From assembly GCF_003148685.1 (NCBI RefSeq), contig NZ_QGGR01000041.1, forward strand, positions 1-64,000: a stretch of DNA of 64,000 nt, written 5' to 3'. This DNA is from Actinoplanes xinjiangensis (GTDB lineage: Bacteria > Actinomycetota > Actinomycetes > Mycobacteriales > Micromonosporaceae). The translations under genes were made by a program, and so were the position numbers. How positions within the stretch are numbered: the first letter of the stretch is position 1; every line of letters begins with the position of its first letter. The notes under the pieces were generated by a model, which saw only the letters and a program-made list of their open reading frames with translations, made no database searches and had not been told where the DNA came from. Shown one piece after another: positions 16,708 to 26,244 of this stretch.

Positions 16708-18972
16708 GTGCTCGTGACGAGACCCTCCCTTCGCCCGGCCGCTGCCGTGCTCGCCCTCGCGGCGGTCTGGCTGCTGGTCGCCGTCGCGTTCGGCGCGGCC
16801 GGGACGCTGCGCCCGGTGCCGCCGTGGCTGCTCTGGCCGGCCGCGATCGGCGCGACCGTCACCGCGACGGTGGCCTGCCGGATCGCCGCGGCCACCGGAG
16901 ACGCCGTGGTGCACGCCTTCTGGCGGCGGCTCACGTCGACCTGGGTCTTCCTCACCGCCGGCGGCGTCGTGCAGCTGATCAGCCGGCTGTTCATCGATCG
17001 TTCCGAGGCGCTGCATCCGGTGGCCGCGGTCTGCTTCGCGGCCGCGGCGGGGTTCGCCATGGTCGCGGTGATCCGTCTGCCGCATCCGCGCCGCACCTGG
17101 CGGTCCTCGCTGGCGCTCGGCCTGGACATGGCCATCGTCACGACCGCGGCGGCGATCGTCTTCAGCCACTTCCTCTGGTACACCGCGAACCCAGCCACCG
17201 GCGGCACGGCCACGGCGACGTTCCTGCTGATCGTGATGATCACCGGATCCGCGGCGGTGGCGGCGGTGATCAAGGCGGGGGTCGCCGGGGCCGGCCCGGC
17301 GCTGGCGCCCGCGCTGTGGACGCTCGCGCCGATCGGGCTGATCTCGCCCGTCTCCTGGATCCTGGCGCCGGTCATGGCCCCGTGGCCGCATCTCGACATG
17401 TCGGTGGCGTCGCTGCCGGTGGCCGCCCTGATCGTCGCGATCGCCGCGTGGGTCCAGGACCGGGTGAACGCCTCCGGGCGCCCGGCCGCGGCGCAGTCCT
17501 CCCCGGCCGGACGGCGGCGCGGTGCGTGGCGCAACATCGGCCTGGTCCCGTACATCGCGGTCGCCGCGGTCGCCACCCTGCTGATCGTGGTGACCCTGCG
17601 GCTCGGTTATCTGACGCCCGGCCTGGCCGGTGGCTCGGTGGTGCTCACCGTGCTCGTCGTGACCCGGCAGCTGCTCGCGCTGCTGGACAACGCCGTGCTC
17701 CTGGACCGCCTGGAGGACCAGGTCCACCTCGACGACCTGACCGGGCTGCCGAACCGTCGCCTGTTCACCGCCACGCTGGCCCGGCGGACCGAGCGGACCA
17801 CGGTCGCGGTCTGCGACCTGGACGGGTTCGCGGCGCTCAACGACCGGCTCGGCGACGAGACCGGCGACGCCCTGCTGCGCGCCGCCGCCGAACGGGTCAC
17901 CGCGGTCACCGGCGACGCCGCGGTGGTGGCCCGGCTGCTCGGCGACGAGTTCGGCGTGCTGATGCCCGGTGGCGGCACCGCACTGGCCGAGAAGCTGGTG
18001 GACGCGTTCCGTACCCCGCTGCGGGTGGACTCCCGCGACCTGCTGGTGACGGTGACCGCCGGGGTGGCCACCGGCGCCGGCGACGAGGTGCCGGACCTGC
18101 TGCGCCGGGCCGAGCTGGCGCTCCAGGCGGCCAAGTACACCGGCGCCGACCGGGCCCGCGAGCACAGCAGTGCCCTGGACGCCACCGCCCAGCACCACGC
18201 CGAGCTGGCCGCCGCCCTGCGCCGCGGTCTCGAGAACGGCGAGTTCCGCCTGCTCTACCAGCCCATCGTGGAACTGCCGAGCGGCCTGGTCACCGGGGTC
18301 GAGGCGCTGGTCCGCTGGCATCCCGTCGACCAGCCGGTGATCTCTCCGGCCGAGTTCATCCCGGTCGCCGAGCACAGCGGCCTGATCATCGACCTGGGCG
18401 CCTGGATCCTCGACCAGGCCTGCGCCGACGCGGCGGCCTGGCAGCACCGGCACGGTGCCGGCGGCCCGCGCGTCAACATCAACGTGTCGGCCCGGCAGCT
18501 GCTCGACCCGGACCTGCCGGGCCTGGTGGCGGAGGCTCTGCGCCGGCACGGGCTCACCCCGGACCGGATCACCATCGAGATCACCGAGACCGCCGTCTTC
18601 GCCGGTGGCGCGGCCCTCGAGACGGTACGGGAGCTGCGCGAACTCGGCGTCGGCCTGGCCCTGGACGACTTCGGGACCGGGCACAGCTCACTGACCCTGC
18701 TGCGGACCTGCCCGGTCACCACGCTCAAGGTCGACAAGTCGTTCATCGACGATCTCAACGGCACCGCCGAGCAGGAGGCGATCGCGTCGTCGCTGAGCAC
18801 GATCGCCAGCACTCTCGGATTGCGGGCGGTCGCCGAGGGTGTGGAGACCCGCGATCAGGCTGACCGTCTGCACGCGCTCGGCTACCGATACGCACAGGGC
18901 TTCTACTTCGCCCGCCCGGTGCCGGCCGCCGACATCGAAGCGCTGCTCACCGCCCCGGCTCTCACCCCGTGA
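16708..18972 (+). CDS. membrane GGDEF-EAL protein (c-di-GMP turnover)
   Basis: A 754-aa signalling protein. About ten hydrophobic segments cover residues 10-335, without a recognisable soluble sensor. A GGDEF domain starts at DDLTGLPNRRLF (about 340), but its signature reads LLGDEF, so the first Gly is Leu. The EAL domain (about 500-740) looks intact: EALVRWHP, NVSARQL, EITETAV, LDDFGTGHSSL, KVDKSFI, AEGVET and QGFYFARP. It probably degrades c-di-GMP, with the GGDEF part active, weakly active or allosteric. The start is GTG 16708, with GTG 16714 possible. The gene stands 31 bp after the acyl-CoA synthetase. Confidence 0.9.
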   Translation: MLVTRPSLRPAAAVLALAAVWLLVAVAFGAAGTLRPVPPWLLWPAAIGATVTATVACRIAAATGDAVVHAFWRRLTSTWVFLTAGGVVQLISRLFIDRSEALHPVAAVCFAAAAGFAMVAVIRLPHPRRTWRSSLALGLDMAIVTTAAAIVFSHFLWYTANPATGGTATATFLLIVMITGSAAVAAVIKAGVAGAGPALAPALWTLAPIGLISPVSWILAPVMAPWPHLDMSVASLPVAALIVAIAAWVQDRVNASGRPAAAQSSPAGRRRGAWRNIGLVPYIAVAAVATLLIVVTLRLGYLTPGLAGGSVVLTVLVVTRQLLALLDNAVLLDRLEDQVHLDDLTGLPNRRLFTATLARRTERTTVAVCDLDGFAALNDRLGDETGDALLRAAAERVTAVTGDAAVVARLLGDEFGVLMPGGGTALAEKLVDAFRTPLRVDSRDLLVTVTAGVATGAGDEVPDLLRRAELALQAAKYTGADRAREHSSALDATAQHHAELAAALRRGLENGEFRLLYQPIVELPSGLVTGVEALVRWHPVDQPVISPAEFIPVAEHSGLIIDLGAWILDQACADAAAWQHRHGAGGPRVNINVSARQLLDPDLPGLVAEALRRHGLTPDRITIEITETAVFAGGAALETVRELRELGVGLALDDFGTGHSSLTLLRTCPVTTLKVDKSFIDDLNGTAEQEAIASSLSTIASTLGLRAVAEGVETRDQADRLHALGYRYAQGFYFARPVPAADIEALLTAPALTP

Positions 18973-19001
18973 CTCTGCACCTCATCGACACATCGACGCG
19001 T

Positions 19002-19007
19002 TATAGT
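19002..19007 (+). promoter_or_regulatory. -10 element, probably for a leaderless mRNA
   Basis: TATAGT lies 8 bp before the GTG of the metallophosphoesterase gene, and no Shine-Dalgarno is present. The transcript therefore probably starts at or next to the start codon. Confidence 0.45.
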
Positions 19008-19015
19008 CCCGCCCC

Positions 19016-19792
19016 GTGCGCCCCCTTTTTGCCGCCAGCGACATGCACGGCCATCGTGCCGAGTTCCGGGCCGCCCTGCGAGACTCCGGCCTGATCGACG
19101 CGGCCGGGGACTGGTGCGGCGCCGACGCCCGCCTGTGGGTGCTCGGCGACTACTTCGACCGGGGCCCGGACGGCATCGGCGTCGTCGACGACATCCGCAG
19201 GCTCACCGGGCAGGCCGCGGCGGCCGGTGGTGAGGTGGGTGCGCTGCTCGGCAACCACGAGGCGCATCTGCTGGCCGCCCACCGGTTCGGGTCGGCGCCG
19301 GTGCCCGGCTGGGCGGCGCGCGCGGACGGCTACCGGGGCGCCTGGACGACCCTCGGCGGGCGCGAGGACGACATGCGCCGCCTGACGCCCGGGCATCTGG
19401 ACTGGTTGCGGGGGTTGCCGGCGATGGCGCTGGTGGACGGTCACCTGCTGATGCACTGCGACAGCACCCGCTATCTGGAGTTCGGTGACACCGTGGAGGC
19501 GGTGAACAAGGCGGTCGCCGGGCACCTGGCGAGCACCGACCCGGGCGAGTGGCTGACCTTCTGCTTCCTGATCAGCGGTCGCGGCGAGCTGCACTCGCCG
19601 GAGGCCGCCGACTTCCTTCTCGCCGCCTTCGGCGGCTCGCTCATCGTGCACGGTCACAGCACGCTGATCAGCTGCTTCGGCCTGAGCCGGGCCGAGGCGC
19701 GACGACCTTTCCGGTACGGCGGGGGCCGTGTCCTGGCCATCGACGGCGGCGTCTTCGAGGGCGGCGACCTGCTCGTCACCCGTCTGCTCTGA
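19016..19792 (+). CDS. calcineurin-like metallophosphoesterase
   Basis: A 258-aa phosphatase of the PPP/calcineurin superfamily. All metal-ligand motifs are visible: the DxH motif in ASDMHGH, GDYFDRG, GNHEAHL, the His in LMHCDSTR and GHSTLI. The arrangement resembles bacterial Ser/Thr or bis-nucleoside tetraphosphate phosphatases. The start is a GTG without a ribosome site but 8 bp after a -10 hexamer, suggesting leaderless translation. The substrate is unknown. A zinc-ribbon gene follows 55 bp later. Confidence 0.88.
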   Translation: MRPLFAASDMHGHRAEFRAALRDSGLIDAAGDWCGADARLWVLGDYFDRGPDGIGVVDDIRRLTGQAAAAGGEVGALLGNHEAHLLAAHRFGSAPVPGWAARADGYRGAWTTLGGREDDMRRLTPGHLDWLRGLPAMALVDGHLLMHCDSTRYLEFGDTVEAVNKAVAGHLASTDPGEWLTFCFLISGRGELHSPEAADFLLAAFGGSLIVHGHSTLISCFGLSRAEARRPFRYGGGRVLAIDGGVFEGGDLLVTRLL

Positions 19793-19847
19793 TCTCGTCG
19801 GGCGCTACCCGGGTGTGGACCCGCCGGACAGGGGTACCGTCCGGAGA

Positions 19848-20087
19848 ATGAGCTGTTCGTGTCCCGAGTGCGGTGCGGCCGGAGTGCCGCTGATCTTCGG
19901 GCTGCCGGCCGCGGAGGCGCAGGCCGCCGCCAGCCACGGGGAGCTGGCGCTGGGCGGCTGCATGATGCCGGCGCAGCCACCCAACTGGCAGTGTCCCCGC
20001 GGCCACCAGTGGCGTGACGCCGACGAGATCGGCTGGGACGAGCGGTTGCTGGCGGTGCTGGTCGCGCACGGTTACCCGCAGGACTGA
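19848..20087 (+). CDS. small zinc-ribbon protein of unknown function
   Basis: A 79-aa protein. The Cys pair CSCPECG at the N-terminus and a second group (LGGCMMPAQPPNWQCPRGHQW) fit a small zinc-binding fold. Similar short proteins with this CPxC, GGC and NWxCPxxH layout occur widely in actinomycetes without known role. The ATG at 19848 follows CCGGAG. Confidence 0.7.
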   Translation: MSCSCPECGAAGVPLIFGLPAAEAQAAASHGELALGGCMMPAQPPNWQCPRGHQWRDADEIGWDERLLAVLVAHGYPQD

Positions 20088-20239
20088 GACCCGGCCCCCT
20101 CGACAGGCGCCTTCACCCGGCGGTCGTGGACCGCCGTTCCCCCATGGTTGCGACCATACGGTACCGTTCTGCCCCGCCGGCTCATAGACACCATCGTCGA
20201 TGCCGGTCTGTCCGGAATCGACGCTGAACGGGGTAGCGA

Positions 20240-21213
20240 GTGAAGAGACGTGTGGGTGTGGTGGCCGCCTCGGCCGCCGCGCTGGTCCTCAGTGGCTGTA
20301 CGTCCGACGCCGAGACGGCGTCGACGCCGCAGCTGGAGGCCAGAGGGACCGTGCTCACCACCGTGCAGCCGACCCGCCAGGACCTGACCAACCAGATCAG
20401 TCTGGCCGGCAAGGTCGGCATCAACCCGGTCTTCGGCATCGTGGCTCCCGCCGAGGGCGAGCTGCGGTTCACCGAGCGCCAGCCGACCACGGTGGCGGTC
20501 AGCCGGGACACCTGGGTGGCGACCGTGTGGGACGGCGACACCCCGCGCAAGGTGTACGTGCCGGAGGGCGCGACCATGGCCGGCCGGCTGATGGCCGACC
20601 GTTCCCCGGTGTCGAAGGGCATGCCGGTGGTGTCCGCCCGGCACGCCGGCTACGGCATCACCGCCGACATCGACAGCGCACAGGCGTACCGGATCTCCGG
20701 CGCGGTCAAGCAGATCAAGGCGCAGATCAAGAACGGTCCCGGCCCGTTCGACTGTGAGCCGGTCGGCACCATCGCCGCACTGCCGGCCGGCACCTTCCCG
20801 GAGCCCGAGCCGGCCGCCACCACGCCGCCGGCGGTCAACCCGTCGGCCGCGCCGCCGGTGTCGTCCGATACCGGGGGGCCGGCCGCTCCCGAGGGGTCCG
20901 AGGCGACCGGCCTGCGGCTGGTCTGCACGGCCCCGGAGAAGGTCCGCCTGATCAACGGTTCCGACGTCACACTCGACGTGATCACCGGGCGGGCCGAGAA
21001 CGTCATGGTGCTGCCGGTCGAGGCGGTCGCCGGGCTCCAGGGCCGGGGCAAGGTCGACATCGTCGGCGAGGACAAGCAGCGCAGGACGGTCGACGTGGTC
21101 CTCGGCATCTCCGACGGCAAGGTCGTCGAGATCAAGAAGGGTCTGACCGGCAAGGAGACCATCGCGGTCCCCGGGCCCAACCTGCCCGCCCCGGAGGCCG
21201 GCGAGGTGACCGG

Positions 21214-21217
<4 letters not shown>
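20240..21217 (+). CDS. lipoprotein adaptor of an ABC efflux system
   Basis: A 325-aa secreted lipoprotein with lipobox LVLSGC ending at residue 20. After the signal comes a segment like the barrel of membrane-fusion proteins (TRQDLTNQISLAGKVG), a domain similar to those gating peptidoglycan-binding adaptors (VYVPEGATMAGRLMADRSPV), a Pro-rich linker near 190-225, and a C-terminal barrel (VLPVEAVAGLQGRGKVDIV). Its stop overlaps the ATPase start by 4 bp, so the three-gene set is translationally linked. It would link the transporter with the cell envelope, like MacA, though this is a single-membrane organism. Confidence 0.8.
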
Positions 21218-21906
<689 letters not shown>

Positions 21907-21961
21907 CCGGGCGCAACGAACGGCATGCGCGCGTTCTGCCACGGGACCTCGGAGACACGGC

Positions 21962-23257
21962 ATGATGCGGCTCTCGGGACGGGCCCGGTCGGCGCTGATC
22001 ATCGGCCTCCAGGGCATCCGGTCGCGGAAGACGCGGACCCTGCTGTCCATGGTGAGCCTCTTCCTCGGGGTGCTCGCCGTCGTCGTGGTGCAGGCCGGTG
22101 CCAGCATCGCCGAGCGGGCACTGCTGGCCGACATGGAGCTGTTCGAGGGCCTGGACGGCACCGTGGTGATGGACATCGGAGGCACGTCGCCGCAGCTGGG
22201 CCCGGTCGTCACGACCACGGTCGCCGGCCGGTCCGACGCGGTGGCGATGACCGGCATGCAGGCGATCATCGGCGAGCCCGGGGTGCGGCCGGTGAACGAG
22301 GGCGGCGTACCGCTGGACGGTTCGTGGGGCGACCCCGGCCCGCCGATGACCTGCGACGAGACAGGCTGCCGGGAACTGCCGGCCGCCGAGATCCAACCCA
22401 AGGGCCAGGCCATTGAGGTACGCCTGACCGCGCTCACCGGCGATGTCCGGAAGTACCGGCCGTACCGTCCGCAGTCGGGTGAGTGGCTCGACTTCTCCAC
22501 GATGCCGTCGCTGGCCCCGCGCCTGGTGCTCAACAAGGCGGCCGCGGTCGGTTTCGAGCAGTACCAGGTGCCCGCCGAGATGCGGGTGACGGGTGCGTCG
22601 GCGAACATGACGCCGCACTTCATCGGCGTGGTCGACGACGGCGACCAGCAGCCGCGTGCCTACGTCCGGCTGGACGAGCTGAGCCACTGGGTGCCGGCGG
22701 CCCGGCTCATCGATCCGAACATGAGCGAGGTCCGGGTGCTGATGACCGCGGGCACCCCGGTGGAGCAGGTGCTGTCGGCCAAACTCCGGGCGCTCGGTGT
22801 GGAGCCGATGGTGCGTACCGTCAACTCCCGCGAGGACCAGGAGGAACAACTGGCCCTGATGCGGCTGGTCTTCCTGGCGATGGCCGGGCTGGTCCTGCTG
22901 ATCGGCGTGGCCGGCATCCTCAACGTCGGCCTGGCCACGGTCGGCGAGCGGGTCGAGGAGTTCGCGCTGCGCCGGGCGGTCGGCACGCCGCGGACCCTGC
23001 TGGCCGGGATCGTGCTGGCCGAGACTCTGATCACCGGCCTGCTCACCGCGGCGCTGGCGATCGGCGTGAGCGTGCTGGGCATGAAGGCGCTGGTGACGCT
23101 GGCCGGTGGATCGCAGCCGTTCCTGCAGGGCATGGAGTTCCCCTGGGACGCCGGGGTGGCCGGAGTCATCGCCGGGCTGATCGCGGGCGTGCTGGGCGGC
23201 TTCGTCCCGGCCATCCGTGCGGCCGGGATCCCGATCGCCACGGTGATGCGGGCCTGA
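21962..23257 (+). CDS. ABC transporter permease, FtsX/MacB family
   Basis: A 431-aa permease. One N-terminal membrane helix (TLLSMVSLFLGVLAVVVVQ, about 23-41) is followed by an extracellular domain of about 240 residues. Three C-terminal helices form the FtsX core (LVFLAMAGLVLLIGVAGIL, then GIVLAETLITGLLTAALAI, then AGVIAGLIAGVLGGFVPAI). The segment RVEEFALRRAVGTPRTLL is the coupling helix that meets the ATPase. Such mechanotransmitters often move lipids, peptides or antibiotics. The second codon is also ATG. A strong hairpin follows. Confidence 0.9.
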   Translation: MMRLSGRARSALIIGLQGIRSRKTRTLLSMVSLFLGVLAVVVVQAGASIAERALLADMELFEGLDGTVVMDIGGTSPQLGPVVTTTVAGRSDAVAMTGMQAIIGEPGVRPVNEGGVPLDGSWGDPGPPMTCDETGCRELPAAEIQPKGQAIEVRLTALTGDVRKYRPYRPQSGEWLDFSTMPSLAPRLVLNKAAAVGFEQYQVPAEMRVTGASANMTPHFIGVVDDGDQQPRAYVRLDELSHWVPAARLIDPNMSEVRVLMTAGTPVEQVLSAKLRALGVEPMVRTVNSREDQEEQLALMRLVFLAMAGLVLLIGVAGILNVGLATVGERVEEFALRRAVGTPRTLLAGIVLAETLITGLLTAALAIGVSVLGMKALVTLAGGSQPFLQGMEFPWDAGVAGVIAGLIAGVLGGFVPAIRAAGIPIATVMRA

Positions 23258-23262
23258 GTATT

Positions 23263-23291
23263 CCGGCATCGGTGTATGCCACCGATGCCGG
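23263..23291. terminator. terminator after the ABC operon
   Basis: A perfect 12-bp stem (23263-23274 with 23280-23291) with a 5-nt loop, starting 6 bp after the permease stop. Confidence 0.75.
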
Positions 23292-23364
23292 GATCACCCC
23301 GAAAAATCATCACTTAGCATTAGTGAAACAGTGAAGGCCGACAATTCAATAAGAGGGGTAGAGC

Positions 23365-23388
23365 GACGATAATCGCGTTGTTATCGTC
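23365..23388. promoter_or_regulatory. candidate operator of the sugar-binding lipoprotein gene
   Basis: GACGATAA and TTATCGTC form a perfect 8-bp inverted repeat around an 8-bp spacer, in an AT-rich promoter region 53 bp before the start codon. A further inverted pair GAATT/AATTC is at 23402-23420. The size suits a dimeric regulator such as LacI, but none is encoded nearby. Confidence 0.45.
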
Positions 23389-23440
23389 AACATCCGTTCC
23401 GGAATTGATCTTCTGAATTCAAACCGACGGAGGCCCCGCC

Positions 23441-24427
23441 ATGCGCAGACGCTCGTTCGTGACCCTGACCGCGGCGGGCGTCGGCACGCTGCTGGCGGGC
23501 TGCGGCAGGGACGAGCCGACCGGCATCGACCTGCAGAACGCCCCGAAGGGCCCGATCGTCCTCGGCTTCTCCCAGGTCGGCGCCGAGGGCGGCTGGCGGC
23601 GGGCGAACACCGCGTCGATCAGGAAGGCGGCCGAGCGCAACCGCATCGACCTGAACTTCAAGGACGCCGAGGGTGACCCGGCGAAACAGATCGCCGACGT
23701 GCATGCGTTCATCGACGCCAAGGTCTCGGTGATCGCCTTCGCCCCGGTGGTCGAGACCGGCTGGGGCGAGGTGCTGCGCCGGGCCCGGGGCGCGGGGATC
23801 CCGGTGGTGCTGACCGACCGCCTGATCGACGAGAAGGACACCTCGCTCTGGGCCAGCTCGATCGGCGCCGAGTTCGCCTCCGAGGGCAATCTGGCCGCCA
23901 TCTACCTGGAGAACGACTACGCCGGCACGTCCGGGACGGTGAACGTCGTGGAGATCCTCGGCGTGACCGGCGCCACCCCGACCAAACTGCGGGCCCAGGG
24001 CTTCGCCGCCACCGCCGCCAAGACCGGCCGCCTCAAGATCATCGATGAGGAGACCGGCGACTGGACCAAGGACGGCGGCGAATCGGCGATGCGCAGACTA
24101 CTGCGGCGCAACAAGCGGATCGACGCCGTCTTCGCGCAGAACGACGACATGGGCCTGGGCGCTGTCATCGCTCTCGAAGCCGCCGGGAAGAAGCCGGGAA
24201 CAGCGCCGAAAATCGTCACCGTCGACGGCACGAAAGCAGCCCTTCAGGGCCTCGTCGACCGCAAACTCACCTTCGTCGTCGAATGCAGCCCGGAAATCGG
24301 CGAACCGCTCATGTCGGTGGTCGTCGACCTGTTCCACGGCGGCCGGGTGCCCAAGCGCATCGAGTCGGACAAGGCGGTCTTCGACATGGAGACCGCCGGT
24401 GACGCCCTGCTCGACCGCACCTATTGA
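23441..24427 (+). CDS. sugar-binding lipoprotein, YtfQ-like (ABC solute-binding)
   Basis: A 328-aa periplasmic-binding-protein-like lipoprotein. The signal ends in the lipobox LLAGC. The mature part has the two-lobe type-1 fold: IVLGFSQVGAEGGWRRANT at the start is close to the galactofuranose-binding protein YtfQ. Other segments are AFAPVVETGWGEVLRRA, GIPVVLTDR, AVFAQNDDMGLGA and IVTVDGTKAAL. GGAGG precedes the ATG. It has no permease or ATPase beside it, so it either serves a transporter encoded elsewhere or works as a sensor. Its AT-rich promoter with a palindrome suggests induction. Confidence 0.88.
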   Translation: MRRRSFVTLTAAGVGTLLAGCGRDEPTGIDLQNAPKGPIVLGFSQVGAEGGWRRANTASIRKAAERNRIDLNFKDAEGDPAKQIADVHAFIDAKVSVIAFAPVVETGWGEVLRRARGAGIPVVLTDRLIDEKDTSLWASSIGAEFASEGNLAAIYLENDYAGTSGTVNVVEILGVTGATPTKLRAQGFAATAAKTGRLKIIDEETGDWTKDGGESAMRRLLRRNKRIDAVFAQNDDMGLGAVIALEAAGKKPGTAPKIVTVDGTKAALQGLVDRKLTFVVECSPEIGEPLMSVVVDLFHGGRVPKRIESDKAVFDMETAGDALLDRTY

Positions 24428-24455
24428 GAGCGGCCGGCAGGGCATCGCGCGCAGG

Positions 24456-25193
24456 TCAGTCGCCGACAGCCTTGAACAGCGCCGCGACCTCGGCCGGCGA
24501 CAGGTGACGGAAACCGCCGGGCCGCAGGTCACCGAGACGGATCGGGCCGACCGCGGTACGGATCAGCCGGGTCACCGGGTGACCGACGGCGTCCATCATC
24601 CGCCGGACGATGTGCTTGCGGCCCTCGTGCAGGACGATCTCCACCTGCGCGGTCTTGCCGATCGCGTCGACCAGGCGGAACGAGTCCACCTTCGCCGGGC
24701 CGTCCTCCAGCTCGATACCCTTCTGCAGGGCACGGCCGACGGTGCGCGGCAGCGGCCCGACCACCTCGGCCAGGTAGGTCTTGTTGATCTCGTACGACGG
24801 GTGCATGAGCTTGTGGGCCAGCCCGCCGTCGTTGGTGAACAGCAGCAGCCCCTCGGACTCGGCGTCGAGCCGGCCCACGTGGAACAGCCGCTGCTCGAAG
24901 TTCGCGCCGAGGAAGTCGGCCAGCTCGGTGCGGCCCTTCTCGTCGTCGAGGCTGGAGACGACGCCACGCGGCTTGTTCAGCGCCACGTAGACGAGCTTGG
25001 TGTTGGTGATCACCCGCTGCCCGTCGACGTGGATCTCCGCCGTGGCGGGGTCGACCTTGTCGCCGAGCTTGGCGACCCGGCCGTTGACGGTGACGCGCCG
25101 CCGGAAGATCAGATCTTCGCAGGCGCGCCGGGATCCAACACCGGCCGCCGCCAGGACTTTCTGGAGGCGTTCGGCGGTGTCAGCCTGAGGCAT
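24456..25193 (-). CDS. rluB: 23S rRNA pseudouridine synthase, RluB/RsuA family
   Basis: A 245-aa enzyme that isomerises a uridine in rRNA. The S4 RNA-binding domain is at the N-terminus (AERLQKVLAAAGVGSRRACEDLI). The catalytic Asp is in VGRLDAESEGLLLFTND. Other family motifs are YVALNKPRGVVS and LHEGRKHIVRRMMDAVGHPV. The ATG at 25193 overlaps the end of scpB by 14 bp, the usual actinobacterial scpA-scpB-rluB arrangement. The cmk and der genes that often follow are absent; a convergent gene is there instead. Confidence 0.93.
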   Translation of the reverse strand: MPQADTAERLQKVLAAAGVGSRRACEDLIFRRRVTVNGRVAKLGDKVDPATAEIHVDGQRVITNTKLVYVALNKPRGVVSSLDDEKGRTELADFLGANFEQRLFHVGRLDAESEGLLLFTNDGGLAHKLMHPSYEINKTYLAEVVGPLPRTVGRALQKGIELEDGPAKVDSFRLVDAIGKTAQVEIVLHEGRKHIVRRMMDAVGHPVTRLIRTAVGPIRLGDLRPGGFRHLSPAEVAALFKAVGD

Positions 25194-26244
25194 CGAGCAC
25201 TTCTTCCACATCGTCGGGCAGGAACGGGGCGAGCGGCGGCAGCTGGTCGACCGAGTTGAGGCCCAGCTTCTCGAGGAACAACGGCGTCGTCCGGTACAGG
25301 TATGCCCCGGTCTCCGGCTCGGTGCCGACCTCCTCGATCAGGCCGCGAGTGACCAGCGTACGCATGACCCCGTCACAGTTCACACCGCGGATGGCCGAGA
25401 TACGGGATCTGGTGACCGGCTGTTTGTAGGCGACCACGGCGAGTGTCTCCAGGGCGGCCTGGGTGAGCCGCACCGACTGACCGTCCAGCACGAACCGTTC
25501 GACGTACGTCGCGTACTCCGGGCGGGTGTAGAGCCGCCACCCGCCGGCCACCCGCCGCAGGTCGATCCCGTGCCCGGCGGCCGTGTACCGCGCCGACACG
25601 TTCTCCAGCGTCCGCGCGATCCGCTCCACCGGCTGCTCCAGCACCTGCGCCAGCTGGAGCTCACCGACCGGCTCGTCGACCACCAGCATGATCGATTCCA
25701 GCGCGGCGGCCAGCTCGGCGTCGTCCATCATCACCGCGACGGCGGTACGGGACATGCTCTCGGCCACCGCGGGAACGGCGTTCCGGGGCCGCCGCGGCTG
25801 CGACGGCACCGTGGCCACCACGACGGGCTCCGGCTCCGGCCGTGTGACTTCCGGCTCCGCCTCGGGCTCCGGCTCGACTTCAGCCGCCCGCTCCGGCTCC
25901 GGAGCGACCTCGGCGACCGGCTCGGACTCAGACTCCAACTCAGGCCCGACCTCGGGCTCAAGCTCGGCGACCGGCTCGGGCTGAACCTCGGGCTCAGCGG
26001 CCGGCTCGGGCTCGGCCTCGGCGGCCGGCTGGGGCTCGACCTCGAGCTCGACCTCGGGCTCGGCCTCGGCGGCCGGCTGGGGCTCCGCCTCGGCGACCGG
26101 TTCCTGCGGGGGCGCCGGCTCGAGTGCGGCGGCCGCTTCGGCTTCCGCCTGGTACTCGCGGTCCGGCTCCCGCCGCCGCTCCCACGGCGGCACCCACGCC
26201 GCCGCCTGCGCGGCCAGGGACTCCGGACGCTCCTCGCTGCTCAC
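25180..26244 (-). CDS. scpB: segregation and condensation protein B, with long acidic extension
   Basis: ScpB subunit of the SMC-ScpAB condensin complex, 354 aa. The conserved winged-helix core starts near residue 175 (MMDDAELAAALESIMLVVDEPV), with AAGHGIDLRRVAGGWRLYTRPEY, LTQAALETLAVVAYKQPVTR and ISAIRGVNCDGVMRTL. Typical ScpB has about 200 aa. Here about 170 extra N-terminal residues are rich in Glu, Pro and Ala, with repeated EPEVEPEP-type patterns, and are probably disordered. The GTG start overlaps the scpA stop (GTGA). The extension could be a spacer or a contact surface. Confidence 0.92.
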   Translation of the reverse strand: MSSEERPESLAAQAAAWVPPWERRREPDREYQAEAEAAAALEPAPPQEPVAEAEPQPAAEAEPEVELEVEPQPAAEAEPEPAAEPEVQPEPVAELEPEVGPELESESEPVAEVAPEPERAAEVEPEPEAEPEVTRPEPEPVVVATVPSQPRRPRNAVPAVAESMSRTAVAVMMDDAELAAALESIMLVVDEPVGELQLAQVLEQPVERIARTLENVSARYTAAGHGIDLRRVAGGWRLYTRPEYATYVERFVLDGQSVRLTQAALETLAVVAYKQPVTRSRISAIRGVNCDGVMRTLVTRGLIEEVGTEPETGAYLYRTTPLFLEKLGLNSVDQLPPLAPFLPDDVEEVLDASG

